Source: Loripinus fragilis (lineage: Eukaryota > Mollusca > Bivalvia > Lucinida > Lucinidae). From it: a DNA stretch of 64,000 bases. Location of the stretch: contig OZ026517.1 in NCBI GenBank assembly GCA_964019695.1, forward strand, positions 79,525,252 to 79,589,251, written 5' to 3'. The notes below the pieces were generated by a model. It saw only the letters and a program-made list of their open reading frames with translations, ran no database searches and was not told where the DNA came from. The translations under genes and the position numbers were made by a program. Positions 51,955 through 63,969 of this stretch are shown here, piece by piece (within the stretch, counting starts at the first letter, position 1; every line of letters begins with the position of its first letter).

Positions 51955-54900
51955 CTGAAAGGGAAACAGTAAATAAGCCAAAACATATTTTGGTACTTAA
52001 TACATAAAGTGGGGCTAGAACGAAAGGTGACAGTACTAGAGTCTATGCTTAACCCTCTACTCCATAATAACGCCTTTTGACGCCTTTGAAATATCACATA
52101 TTTAAAAATATTATGGAAAATGCAGCATTTGCTCTTTGGGAGCAAATGCTCCATTTTCCATAATATTTTCAAAAGTATTCAAAGCTGAACTTAAATTTTT
52201 CTTGATTTTTTTTTTTACAATGTTTTCTAAAAATAGAAAATTATGTCATGATCTAAATATTTGCAAGCGTGTTATTGTATGCTTCATTCACTTTAAGTTG
52301 ACATGCAACATAACCATATTATAAAAATAAGTTGACTTTTGGCATCAGCCTGACCCCCTAGGGGATCAGACTCTGGCCTTCAAACTGATATATTTCATAT
52401 CTATTGTTTCTCTGCATGCGAATTTTTTGTTAAAATATTGACAACTGACTTAGTGATAGGGAAATTTAAATCGTTGACCCCGCCTAAGGGGCAGGGGGTG
52501 AGGTGATATTTTTGACACTGTTGTGCTTATCTGCAGGTACTAGGCAATCGCAAGAAGTTAGATATAAAAGCTCTGGGGAAATGTGATGTTCCTTACACAA
52601 AAAGCCAATATATTTTTTGCACTTTAATTATCCTATTATAGAACAGGAGACTCCAGGGGAGGGGCCATTTTTGGCCCAAGGGATATAGTTTGAACAAGCC
52701 TAGTAGAGGTCCACTAGGTGATGCTTCACACCAAATATTAAGACTCTAGGCCTTGTGGTGTCAGACAAGAGGGTTGTTTTATGTTTTCCCCTATATTTGC
52801 CTATGTAAGACATGTGACCCCGGCATGGTACAGGGGCAAAATTTGGACAAAGTTGGTAAAAATCTACTGGATGATGCTACAATAAAAGTAAATATCAAGG
52901 CTGTAGGCCTTGTTGTTTCAGACAATATTTTTTATGTATCACTATATAAGCCTATGTCAAGCATGTGACCCAGTGCCAGGCCATTTTTGGTCCCATGGGC
53001 ATACTTTAAACAAATTTGGTAGAGGTCTACTAGATGCTATGCTACATACCAAAAATCAGACTCTATGCCTGTTGGCTTCAGACAAGAAGATTTTGCTTTA
53101 TGTTTTCCCTATATAAGCCTTTGTAAAACGTGTGTCCCACTGGAAGGGGCCATATTTGGCCCGAGGTTCACAATTTGGACAAAGTTTTGGTAGAGGTCCA
53201 CTAGGTGATGCTACAAACCAAATATCAAGGCTGTAGGGCCTTGTGGTTTCAGATAAGATTGTTTCATGTTTTCCCTATATAAGACTATGCAAAACATGTG
53301 ACCCCTGGGGCGGGGCCATTTTTGCCCCAGGGGCATAATTTGAACAGACTTGGTAACTATCATTCCTGCCAAGTTTGGTCGAAACCCAGCCGGTAGTTTA
53401 GGAAGAGATGTCCTTTGAACCAATTGTTGGTGACAGACAACCACAATAACTCGCCTTGAGACTTTGTCTCGTGGTAAATCCTAATCGTTTGCTTCAAATG
53501 GATCTACTTAAATGAATTTTCTAGAGATACACCAAGATTCAAAATAGAAGAGACCTTAGTTTCATACATACCAAAATCCGGTTTGTTCCCATTAATTCCA
53601 GATAACTCGTCCATGTATGGGAGGTAATCTACTTGAATCGTGTGACGTTTGGATTTCACATAGCGATTTGACATGGCTGATTCCTTTGTTTTGATATCGT
53701 TAACCATCTCTGACTCTGTAGGTAAAGTGACTTTACCCTGAAACAGTACCACAATGGCAATCTAATACGAGTACTCAGTAGTTTCTTGTCTCCCAACGTA
53801 AACATCATTTGAAACAGCACATGCTATTTTGGTACTACTCAGCTATGGGCAAATGCTCTGATAAATGCCCATGCTGAGGTATCAAATGGGGCTAGAGATG
53901 ATTTTGGCCTGTGTCTTCATCTGCAAGCAGAGAAGACTGGCAAGTATGTGCATATGTACAGACTCGCCAGAGCCTCCGTTGCTCGGGAATGGCATATGCG
54001 GATCAAAAAAAATATATTTTTGTAGTTGATGAGGGGTGGGAGGATCCAAATGCCACTATAAGTGGGCCCGTCAACGAAACGCCATTTAAAGGGCGTTTCG
54101 CTGGCGTGCTGATGATGGCCTAACATTGAATGCTTGCTCGGTAGCTTCGTGATTTTTCAGGGGATCAAAACCGGAATTTCTAAGAAACTATATATTTTTT
54201 GTGATTTTTCAGGGGGGGGGGGGTCCGGACCCTCTGTCCCCCCTCTGGATCCGCACATGAATGAGATTGAAAATCTCATGATCTGGCTCATTTGCTTTTC
54301 TATGAAAAGTGACAGTCACTATGGAAACAGTTTCAGTTCACATGATTTCAATATAGGCTATGACTTGTTGCTATAGCAGCAGATGCAATTAAAAAATTCT
54401 GGCTTCAATTAAATTTTGTCATGACAGTGTTGATTGTTTTAACCTACACCCAAAATCTTTTTCCATATTTTCCCATTAAAAGATATGTTGGGAAACAGAG
54501 AAAAATATATCAAAAGGATTTATCATTATCCTAATAAATCAACTAACCGTAAAAATGTGCACGACCCGTGGTGAACGTATATTAATCAGTATTCGGTCCC
54601 AGAAGGAATGTGTCGAAAGCAAATTGATCATTATCTGCAGAATGATGAACAATTTGATCAAAATATATCATGTTGTTAAAGAGTTATGAGCACCACGGAC
54701 GGACAAGAAGATTTTTTTTTATGTAAAGCGTGACGTAATTGTGACGTGTGGTTGTCTTTTACGTCCACCACAGTTTTATCCAGAAAGGGAAACTCAAACT
54801 CAAACATGTTTCTATATATAAGATAATTTGGCTTTTCAAATGTCTTAATGTCTAATAAGCTGGCTTTTCAAATGTCTTATAGTGATTAAGCTTGTTGGTC

Positions 54901-57900
54901 TTATTTTATAAGATTGTTGAATTTCTCTAAAGAAACCTGCGTTTGAATTGCAAGGGTGATAGCAGCATGGACACTGTTAAAGGGTTATCATGGAACATTT
55001 TCACTAACTGACCACGACCAGCCTGACTGATGCTCAGCCAAGCCCCGTCCATCAAAAGGCTATTACGCGTGCCAGTGATTAGACAATGTTGACATGCATA
55101 CATATGCAACGTTTGGTCAAAATATACCGTGTGGTTCAAGATTTATGAGCATTTTCACCTATAACAGCTAACAGACAGACGGACTCACACAGTGATTACA
55201 TGTAAAGTGCACACATCACTTCTGTTTTCTAGTCAGTTCATTTACATGGCGTGCTTCCATTCCGTTGGACAGCATGGAACGTAGCTGGCTTTTTCAGCAG
55301 TGTTGTTCATTCTAGATAGTTCACGGGGACAACGAACCGTCTTTTTTGTCGTCTACTGAAATGTTAAGGAAGCATCTTCGGCAAACAATGTAGACCCAAA
55401 TCAGACTGCTCCAGGCTCGGCCCACACTGTTTGCCTCTATACTTACTTTGATCAATAATGTTTGCAAACATATGCAGCAGAACGCCTAAGCAGATGCCAT
55501 CCCCAGATGCATTTTTGCTGGCGCTTTATAACCTGGGCTTAGATAGGAAAAATTACAAAGAAAATTCCTACCTGAAATACCCTAGTTGCGAGTCTGCACT
55601 GTTGCTCACTGCACGGCATTATCGCACCTAGTGGCTGAAAACACCCAATGATAGCCAAAGTGTTCTTTTTAAGATGGGTGGGGAAGATATACTTGTAAAG
55701 GTTGACCTGATTGTCTTTTACGTCCACCACAGTTTTATCCAGAAAGGGAAATCCAAACACATAGCCAGTAGCTAATACCACGGTATCAATGTCACGCTCT
55801 TCTGAGCCATCCTCAAACTTCACAGATGTGTCACTGAGAGTCGCTATATTTGCTTTGATTTTCACCCAACCTGCAATGATTTTGTTGGGTAAGTCATCGT
55901 TTACCGTAGGATGTGCAGAGAAGAAGCCGTGGTCAGGTTGTAGACAGTATTTCTTGTGGTCGAATCTTTGATTTAATTTCCATTGGAATAAGCCATCCGC
56001 AAAACGACGGAATAAAGGCAGAAATTGTACCGCTGCACGTGAGAATAACATGTCGCCAGGTTTACCGCTGTCACCTACTCTGTTTAGAATCCATGAACCT
56101 CGTCGAGTACTCAGATACACCTATGGAAGGGAATACAGTTGTAAATACATGTAAGTGAAAATTAGTGTATGGTTTGTGTGCCTGTATGGGAAGATAATGT
56201 AGGAGCTTTGCCTCGTGGATTATCTCCAATACATACGCACAAATCATACAACAACCTTCATATTGCACTTTGTGCATTTGCACTTTGTGCATTGTAAGAT
56301 ATTTGATGTAAACTATTTGAATATCTATGAAAGGTGCAATAATTTCAATTTATAGTGAATTTATAAGTGTGAACTTGACAGAAATGAAAGTAGGACAATT
56401 TTAACGATTTGAATTGGTAAAGAGACAGCAAGAAACAGGCGATAGCAGGCACTCGATGACAATTTGAATTTAAAACAAAACGCTTAAAAAAGTATGAACA
56501 GGACTATCTAATAATAACAATTAATAATAGATATAGAGGAAAGAAAAAAAAAGAGAAAAGAAAGCAATTTCTAGCAATTTTAAATGTGTAACGAAACACC
56601 AGGAAACAAACGAAAACAGGACAATAGTTGTCATAGCTGACAAAACACCAAGAACAACGCATGTCAATTGTATGCAATTTGACTGTAGCAAATTATTACT
56701 GAACTAAGAAACAGGGCAATTTTTGACAATTTGAATGATTGCAATCACAAACAGGGCAAAAACAAGACGACAATAAATAAATGAACAGGACAATTGCATT
56801 GTTTTATATCGTTTCATGATGTTTTAGCTCAAATGCAATTCCTGTCCTTGATCAAACTGTCTATATCGAGGTCATCATATTATGACAGAGCACCAACTGC
56901 ATTTGAGCCGCGACATGAGATTTCCAACAATGTGGTATGTGCGACCAGCAATGCCTCAGATCAGCCTACACATATGCGCAGTCTGATCAGAGCCTTTGCT
57001 AGTCACTTGAATATTCTATGAGTGTTAAGCTACTGACTGAACATCATTTGGAGTTTCTAAGCTTAAAAGGAGGCTACACAGGCTTGTCTGAGTCTACACT
57101 TGTCAAAATGCCACATTATTGGAAATCACATGTCACGGCTCATGTCAGTTTGACTTAGGCCAGAATTTTTTCATTAGTTGATTTACGAACCCTCCTACTG
57201 TAATTTTACGGAAAGTAGGAAAAAAATAAAATTTAATTTCTAAAATTTTTATTTTATTTTATCCGCCGACTCTAAAAATTATTTGTTTTGTTGAAAAAAT
57301 AATATATATTTTTGAGGTTCTGTCTGTGTATTTTTGAGAGTGACACTGTTAAAAGTGATTGTCCTGTCCAGATTTTTAGGAAAATGATGACATATATAAA
57401 TATTTAATACAGACTGTTGGTTTACCTTACTAATTTTACTGTTTTTCTGGAGATAGAAAAAAAATAAAAAACAAAAAGCTGAAAAAAAAAACAAAAAAAA
57501 AGCTCTGAAAATGACCAGTTAACAGGTCATTTTCAGAGATGACCAGTTAACTGGTCATTTTCAGAGCTTTTATTTTTTTTCGTCCCCCCGACCCTAAACC
57601 TGAAAAAAATTTCCCGTAAATCAACTAATAAAAAAATTCTGGCCTTACCTGCGAAGCTACTCTGCTGAGTTCTACAGCCACATCAACACCAGAATTACCA
57701 ATGCCAACAACGACAACTCGTTTTCCTTCGTAACCATGGAAATCCTTGTAGTCATGAGAGTGTATGACATTGCCATTGAACGTGTCCATACCAGGAAACG
57801 ATGGTTTACTGATCTCGGCATGATGACCGGTACAGACAAGGACGGCGTCAAACGTATGCTTGGTAACTTGATCAGATTTTGTATGGCGGATGGTCAGATC

Positions 57901-60900
57901 CCATTGTCCGGTTTTATCAAATTCTGGCGACTGTTTCACATTAATGACCTGCAAAAATTAATGTTTTAATGATGACAACTTAATCTTTTGCATGGATGTG
58001 GTCAACTTAGAACTGCATATTATAGTTCTGTCAATAAATGGATTACAAATTACGAATATCATTTTTCACCTTTCCGAAAACACGCCTACATAAGCTCTTG
58101 TCTACTAGTATAATCTACTGATAACCTTTGCAAATGTCGAGCCTGATCCTGATCTACATTCAAACTATTTGACACTCTGATGGTTTTTTGAAAAATATGC
58201 TTTTGAACAAAAACAGCAGCTGACAAAAATAGCATGCGCAAGAGTTAATAAACACACTAACTCTTGGATAAACCTCGGATTTATTGTGGGAGATTCCAAT
58301 ACGTGCGATTTTGTCTGTGTGCTTATGTCACGTGCTAAGTCGTCGTGGAATTGGTCAGTTAAACACTATCAGGTGACTTGAGTGTTATTCTGGGCGCAGT
58401 GCGGAAACGTCTATTTGTATAATACTTAGTTTGTTTGATTTGATTCTTTACGTCCCATCAACAATCTTTCAGTTATTAAGGACAGGTCTTTCTGGGTTGA
58501 ACCTGTACTAAGCTAGGATTAATAATACTTAATAATGTTCAAGATACTTACAGTATGTTAATATGCATACAGTTTATATTATGATTTTTGAATTACAAGC
58601 CTGGATATTTTTCAGATCCGATTCTAAAAAACTTAAAAACCAAAACTGCTTTACTAGAGCCCAACAAGCAGTGTTGTCACAGCACAAAATGCCATATTAT
58701 TAGTCAAGTTAACGAAGCACGAAATAACTAATGCTCAGGTGTTGCCCGCAATGTTCACATAAGTCCCGTACCGTCGCGACCACAATTGCCATGCGATGGC
58801 GAAAAAAAAAACGACGTGCTAAACGAACACATTGGGCCATGTTTGATCCCTATATTCACAAATTATTAAGTTTCATCATGGACTTGAATTATTGAGTTGT
58901 CTCAGGATCCATATGTTTTTGCAAAATTTCCGTTACCACAACGACCACATTTTTTTTTAATATGACGGCGAAATAATAATGATGTGCACATTGCCTTCTG
59001 TTCACATACATGTACCAAGATTTATCAATTTTTAGAGTTACCTCGGGATCCAGATTTCAGCGGACAGACAGACAGTTTTTTTATTAAAGCTGTTACCATA
59101 GCAACCACATTTTTCATCCGATGGCAAAAAAATGGCTTGCATAGTCAGCACGTCACCAAGCGTTTACAAACTCATTAAGCTGGTTTAAATAGTTTTTGAG
59201 ATAGCTCGGGATCCAGATTTCAGCGGACAGGCAGAATTTTGACTATTTCCATTACCATAATTGCCACACGGATAAAAAATCACGTGCATAATCAACACAT
59301 TGCCATCTATTCACATACCAAGTTTCATCAAGCTAGCTTGAATAGTTTTTGCGGTATCAAGGGATCCAGATTTCAGCGGACAGAAAAACGGACGGACGGA
59401 CAGACAGGGCAAAAGAGTCTCTCCAGTGTGAACACGTAGGGGACTAATAAAACGTTGCGTTTGCAAATAGATTTAAAGATTGATAGAAAAATACTCAATC
59501 TTTCTTCTGCGCATGCACATTGTATGAGTGAACGCCAAACAGCGTTGAGGAAACAAAGGCTGCCTGTGCACGACACAATCAAAAAGTAAATTGACGTTGG
59601 CAGTGGCCGTGCACTTATACAACCAAGAAACGGCAGAATTGCAGATCACGGACCAATTTTGGAAAAGTAAAAAGAACAAGACATACATTCTCAATTACAA
59701 AAGAAACGCATATTCTACGTACGCCGTACGTAGACTATGCGTTTCTTTTGTAGTTTATTGGGTATTTTTTTTTTAAATAATGAGTTGACAATATTAAATG
59801 AAACAAACACGTACATGTATAGTGGAATATGTGTTCAAACAGATGCATCGCAAAGGTTTCGTTCATTTGAAAATGCTAATAAAGGTGATTAATTCTTGTT
59901 CGTCATGATTAAAATAAAATTACCATGCGTCTTGCTCAGAACATACGATATACGTTTAAAGCTTAAACTGTCAAGAAATGTTCAAAGTAAGCCAATGTTT
60001 ACGAGTTACATTGTTGAACAATAAACCGTGTGTATGAGACAGGCAAATTCGTGCCCAAACAACTTTTTGAAACGATTGTGTTCGACATTTTACTTGTTAT
60101 CATGCATATTACATGTAGTACCAGTTTGCCTTGCAACCAAGAGATTCCAGCCGTTATAACTCTGATCTTGAAAAAGCCTCTAAATATGAGGGTCTGGTTG
60201 GGATATAATGATTAGTGAATAATGGCCTATTTTTATAATGAATAGTAAATAATGAGCCAAAAATATAATGAATAGTGAATAATGAGAGCCTAAAAAATAA
60301 TGAATAATCCTATTTTTAATGAATTGAAGAAAAAAATAATTAAAAGTGAATAATAAGATTTCTTTGCCACCTTTCTCACTTTTAATGAGATGAATAATGG
60401 GCTAAATTTTTAATGAATAGTGAATACCAGACCCCCCCCCCCATCCAGACCCTCAAATATAGTTTAATGCGATGTCGAATTTAGGAAGCCTCCAAGCGTG
60501 CTAAACATTTTTGTGTTTTAACAACAGCAAAATCTAGGGCGGAGATTACATGTATGCATCCAAGCTCACCCCGGCACTCTGGTGGCATAGGCTGCTGTCC
60601 TGTCTATGGCGGTGAATCTGTCGTTGTTTTTTTCATAGTCTGTTGTTGCTCCCATTTGTGTGGGGTTTTGTGTTGGGTACCTGTATTGTGTTGTGGTACT
60701 TAGTGTCCTTTTTAGTACAGCAACCATCTTGAGGAAGTGAGAGCTTGTAGATTAACTTTAATTGTGGGGTGGCTTTGTGTGCTTGTGTCTCTTCCTTATG
60801 GTGCTGTGTGTTTGTTGTGGCATTTTTTACTGGTCATACTCGCTCATTACAATTTTTTTTTAGTAAACATGGCGTTAAAAATAACAACTAATTAACGCTT

Positions 60901-61253
60901 CAATGGAAAACTAGAATTAAATAATTTCGTACCTCCGAATTGAATTTAATTCTCTCTCGCAATTTAAACTCATCGGCATACAGGTTGAAATATTTGTCGA
61001 CGTATTCGTTATGCATATACGTAGGATATTCCTTTGGTATGGGGAAATCACTGTAACACATCATTTCTTTGCTCGTATTTATGACGGTGGACTTCATTAC
61101 ACAAGCCTGCCCCTTCTCCACCTCGTCCGTATAATGCCATAATCCACCAATATAATCTGTTCTTTCGAAACATGTCGGTTCCAGCCCTTCATCTAGGCAG
61201 CATTTGATTGCTGGTAATCCACTCGCCCCCGCTCCCAGGACTGCTACCTTCAT
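51713..61253 (-). CDS. FMO: Flavin-containing monooxygenase, complete (5 exons, 525 aa)
   Basis: Minus strand, coding exons 61253-60933, 57948-57649, 56120-55572, 53737-53572 and 51954-51713; 1578 bases including stop, the usual FMO length. Family members use FAD, NADPH and O2 to oxygenate nucleophilic N or S atoms of small molecules and are usually ER-anchored. Motifs: GAGASG (residues 7-12, FAD), GGLWHY (36-41), CTGHH (146-150), FMO signature F-x-G-x3-H-x3-Y (164-174), GIGNSG (189-194, NADPH), ATGY (324-327), YQFRLMGPG near the C-terminus, and a hydrophobic tail (505-525) fitting a membrane anchor. All junctions are GT-AG and in frame with no stops. The exact FMO subtype cannot be assigned. 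It converges with the PTP gene. Confidence 0.96.
52330..53475. repeat. Non-coding element with ~165-bp tandem units
   Basis: Inside FMO intron 4. Units at about 52655, 52800, 52965, 53140 and 53300 share GGGCCATTTTTGGCCC, GGTAGAGGTCCACTAGGTGA and GTTTTCCCTATATAAG. Ends near ACTCGCCTTGAGACTTTGTC, reminiscent of the GGTGAGCT hairpin family. Confidence 0.7.
53572..53737 (-). CDS. FMO: FMO exon 4
   Basis: 166 bases, 55 codons plus one base; acceptor CTGTTTCAG, donor GTATGT. Encodes [15 protein letters not shown] and [22 protein letters not shown], which correspond to the FMO segment of LPS/TE..M..DI and Y.DELA...G.KP. The trailing G joins CG of exon 5 to give Ala. Confidence 0.92.
53997..54254. 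mobile_element. GGATCC-TIR element with GCGAAACGCCAT hairpin, second copy
   Basis: GCGGATC left, CTGGATCCGC right; hairpin AACGAAACGCCATTT/AAAGGGCGTTTCGCTGG at 54070-54105; shares AACATTGAATGCT and TGATTTTTCAGGGG with 27567-27842. In FMO intron 3. Confidence 0.7.
54752..54792 (-). pseudogene. Copied fragment of FMO exon 3
   Basis: 41 bases identical to 55711-55751 (codons for [13 protein letters not shown]), in the adjacent intron, same orientation. Flanks do not match the exon and there are no splice sites around it. Confidence 0.85.
55572..56120 (-). CDS. FMO: FMO exon 3 (central region, ATGY)
   Basis: 549 bases, 183 codons, phase 0 both sides; acceptor TTCCATAG, donor GTAGGA. Encodes [10 protein letters not shown] (FMO-typical after the NADPH site), [46 protein letters not shown], and [15 protein letters not shown]. 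This large exon is uninterrupted. A 41-bp segment of it (55711-55751) recurs in the following intron at 54752-54792. Confidence 0.95.
57158..57644. mobile_element. Harbinger-like MITE at the FMO exon-2 donor
   Basis: Ends GGCCAGAATTTTTTCATTAG and, reversed, GGCCAGAATTTTTTTATTAG; TTA at 57155-57157 and 57645-57647. The interior has two AATGACCAGTTAAC palindromes. A 3-bp TTA duplication and GGCC ends fit PIF/Harbinger. Confidence 0.85.
57649..57948 (-). CDS. FMO: FMO exon 2 (FMO signature, NADPH-binding site)
   Basis: 300 bases, exactly 100 codons, phase 0 on both sides; acceptor TTTTTGCAG. Encodes [32 protein letters not shown] (the FMO fingerprint) and [17 protein letters not shown]. The donor reads CAG-GTAAG-GCCAG: a MITE begins at intron position +5 and its TTA target duplication covers +2 to +4 (see findings). 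The coding sequence is intact. Confidence 0.95.
58436..58520 (-). mobile_element. SINE body fragment
   Basis: TTTGATTTGATTCTTTACGTC through CTGGGTTGAACC..GTACTAAGC; tRNA head missing. Confidence 0.75.
58735..59411. repeat. ~155-bp tandem units ending in (GGAC)n
   Basis: Four diverged units, each with GTTACCA..GCAACCACA, CACATTGCC, AAGTTTCATCAAGC and CGGGATCCAGATTTCAGCGG; tail ACGGACGGACGGACAGACAG at 59389. In FMO intron 1. Confidence 0.75.
59697..59752. repeat. Near-perfect 56-bp palindrome
   Basis: ACAAAAGAAACGCATA, TCTACGTACG, then mirrored CGTACGTAGA and TATGCGTTTCTTTTGT. Confidence 0.85.
60188..60454. mobile_element. MITE with GAGGGTCTGG ends
   Basis: GAGGGTCTGGTTGGG left, CCCATCCAGACCCTC right, flanked by AAATAT on both sides. 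The interior is a degenerate AATGAATAGTGAATAATG repeat. Confidence 0.75.
60550..60880. other. GT-rich stretch in FMO intron 1
   Basis: Resembles a retroelement 3' tail in style (TTTGTGTTGGGTACCTGTAT, GGCTTTGTGTGCTTGTGTC) but no copy elsewhere in the window supports that. Confidence 0.3.
60933..61253 (-). CDS. FMO: FMO exon 1 (start, FAD-binding GAGASG)
   Basis: 321 bases, 107 codons, ending phase 0 at donor GTACGA. I chose the ATG at 61251-61253 because [12 protein letters not shown] matches the short N-termini of FMOs; an in-frame ATG at 61289 would add 12 residues unlike the family. Contains the Rossmann glycines, Glu30 (end of the second strand, FAD ribose contact in the family), DYIGGLWHY, and the [16 protein letters not shown] segment. 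A foldback hairpin lies just upstream of the start. Non-coding 5' exons, if any, cannot be seen. Confidence 0.93.
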
Positions 61254-61309
61254 TATTGTACGTTCACTATTTAAATGCCGCACAATCACAGAAAATACAT
61301 ATCCTAGCC

Positions 61310-61392
61310 AGCATTGTCTTCGGCCACCATCGGCTCACTAGCGAAACGCCATACGAATGGCGTTTCGCTAGAGGGCCGAAGGTGGTCCACTT
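61310..61392. repeat. GCGAAACGCCAT hairpin upstream of FMO start
   Basis: TCGGCTCACTAGCGAAACGC opposite GCGTTTCGCTAGAGGGCCGA, centre CATACGAATG. Lies about 60 bases 5' of the FMO start codon, in the promoter or 5' UTR. Confidence 0.8.
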
Positions 61393-61931
61393 TAACACAG
61401 AATTATAGGTGAATATGTAAGCTGTATCGGAGAAACGGCTTATGCCATGTAGAAACAACAATGATGCAGATCAACATGCGCATCAGCGCAAACTGGTCAG
61501 CAACACTGATGCTTACTGTCGTGTTATACTAGCTGCAATTTCTGCCACATACAAAGTTTCAATATTCCAATTGGTCTCTATATAGTTTAGCAGACTGGCT
61601 GATCAAAATCCGAACACAAAAAGCGCGGTTTTCTGGTGATGATGCCTAATGATATCCAGTTTACTATTTCCTGTCATGGTGCACGCGCATCACTGTATCG
61701 CGCGCGTCTGGGTTCAAGGCACACTTAACTTAATACAGGACTCGGATGCATTTTAACCAGTCCTTATGAAAATAGAACTGATTACCAAGGCGTTATGTCA
61801 TATTAAAATGGTCAGTTCTCCGGAGGGCAGCATGTTTGTCTTAACTTTCTCTGAGCCTTGTGAAAAAGTGTGGGCCCGGAATGCGCATGCTCGTCTGAGC
61901 GTTCCCTGATCATCACATGTGTGACAAATTA

Positions 61932-63284
61932 CGAGGGGTGTTCCGAAAATTCTGAAATATCTCGTAGCTTTTCCCAGAGGCATTTTTGAGAGGCATATTA
62001 TGCACCAGTCGAAAGAATCTTGTACCTTGAAAGTGATTCTTATTACTTTTTCGCTGTATTGTTTCGTTCAACAATAATTACAGAATATTACATTTCGCCT
62101 ACTCCATAACACTGGCCTGCTTTCTTATTATGGAATTATACTCATTTTTTTCAATACATTGCAGAATTTTCATTTCCGATAAAATAGTTTTTTTTTTCAA
62201 TCCAGTTTGCCTCTAAACATGTCAAGCCTAATATCGGCAAAATATTTAAGACGAATATTGTTTTAATCACAAACTATCTTAATCTTAATTGGAATATTGT
62301 AGCCTTGAAAGTTTTATTCCCCCCCCCCCCAAAAAAAAAAATAATAATAATAAATTATTGATTTTAAATAAGATTTTTCAAAATGTGCTCAATTTAAACC
62401 CATATTGTCAACGTAGTGCACATTCAGACAATTGATCAGGTTTTATTTAAGATATATGCTCATGTAAACTGCGTACCACCGAATAATGACCATTTTGTGG
62501 GCTGTTTATATATGATTTTCTTATGTGGGTTACTACTAGTCTCCGACGATACATGCTTCATAAGGATTTTACTTTAAATATACATTCAATGTTACGACAG
62601 TATGGACAGACTTCATCCAGAATTTGTAAATAATTGGCAGTTGCATATCAAAACTTTCGAGGGCCTAGGCAACCCAGATCTTATAGAAATTGCGCCATAT
62701 TTACTAAGCATTTTTTGCTGATAAATGAACTTTGAGCATATATGAAAGCAAATGACTGAGACTGCTTTCGTCTGATTTGTGTGGTCGATCTTCTTGTTAA
62801 AGCTGCATAGTCTGTAACTTTTGATCTTCTAATTTCAAAAATAATGTTTTTATCTTTCAAGAACACAGTAAAAATACTCAAATTCAGGTAAACATTTTAC
62901 CATTTTCGTAAATCTTAACAAGCTATCACTATCAAAACAACTGCATTTATGTTAAAATTCAACGGTCTAGAATTATTGGAGGGACGCAAATAATTACCAA
63001 CAAGAGAAAAAAACACCTATTTGATAAGATAATTCACTTTTCCATGCAGTTTTCACCTGTAATGAACATTTCTATTGTGAAAACATAGCTTAATTCTACT
63101 TTTACAAATGATTTAAAAAGAAAATAAAATTTTTCGAAAATGTTCATAGTTGCAGAGTATGCCGCTTTAAGTCAGTGACTTGATGGTATGGCTGTTTCGA
63201 GGTTGATTTCCAGTTGCTCCTTCAGGCATGTGTCATTGCTGGTTACAGAGATATTGTATATCAGACCTTTCGGAACATCCCTCG
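61932..63284. mobile_element. Mariner-like element, non-coding
   Basis: CGAGGGGTGTTCCGAAA left, TTTCGGAACATCCCTCG right, TA at 61930-61931 and 63285-63286; 1353 bp, mariner-sized, but 370 bp is a nested MITE and no transposase frame is visible. Confidence 0.75.
62801..63166. mobile_element. MITE nested in the mariner-like element
   Basis: AGCTGCATAGTCTGTAACTT left, TAGTTGCAGAGTATGCCGCT right; TTAA at 62797-62800 and 63167-63170. Confidence 0.65.
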
Positions 63285-63549
63285 TACATGCTTATTTGAG
63301 CTGACCGATTTATGCACTGATCTGAATTAACCCTTACCAAGCTGGATGTTTAGAATGTAATAACTACATTCCTACCCAGTTTTAAAAAATACTCGCAAGA
63401 TTCCAGCTAGTATATGTACATGCAGAGTGAACACCATTGTGGATCCTGATCAGGAGCCAGCTTATATGTATCCACGCTGTTTTAATTGACAAGTTTGGTT
63501 TACGATTTTTATACATAGGACCAGTTAAGCAAGCAAAAAGCTAAAAATT

Positions 63550-63690
63550 GCGATTATTTTCTTACCATCAGTTTAAACATGTGTTTTTGGGTGCTCAAAA
63601 GAACCGTCTCATTGAGACGGTTCTTTTGAGTACCCACAACATATGTTTCGGTTGAGAATTAAGAAAATAATTTTCAGTTTCGCACTCTAA
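63550..63690. mobile_element. Palindromic MITE, complete copy
   Basis: TCAAAAGAACCGTCTC directly followed by GAGACGGTTCTTTTGA around an ATT centre, with outer arms TTATTTTCTTACC and AGAAAATAA. Confidence 0.85.
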
Positions 63691-63969
63691 TCTGGGGGTC
63701 TGTCAGACATATTTGAGTTCAGCAAGGTAAGGGTTAATTAATATGAGTTCGTTAAACGAGAAAATACTGTCTACGGGTGTGGGCGGAGTATGTACCACGG
63801 CACAGCAGGGAAAACTATGTTGTCTGATTTTAAGTATACACACAAAAAGGAACTTACTTTCCTGTGACCTATCTGGACCAGGCAGGCTGATACAGTATAT
63901 GTGCAGCATAATACTAATCTACCCTGGGATCAAATGCAGGTAACTTTCTTTTGCTGTATTTTTGAATAC

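Noticed and set aside
61251..61289. Upstream ATG of FMO at 61289
   Set aside because: It adds 12 residues unlike FMO N-termini; the ATG at 61253 gives the family-like start.
61932..63284. Autonomous mariner transposon
   Set aside because: Ends and size fit, but no transposase motifs in any frame and a MITE occupies a quarter of it.
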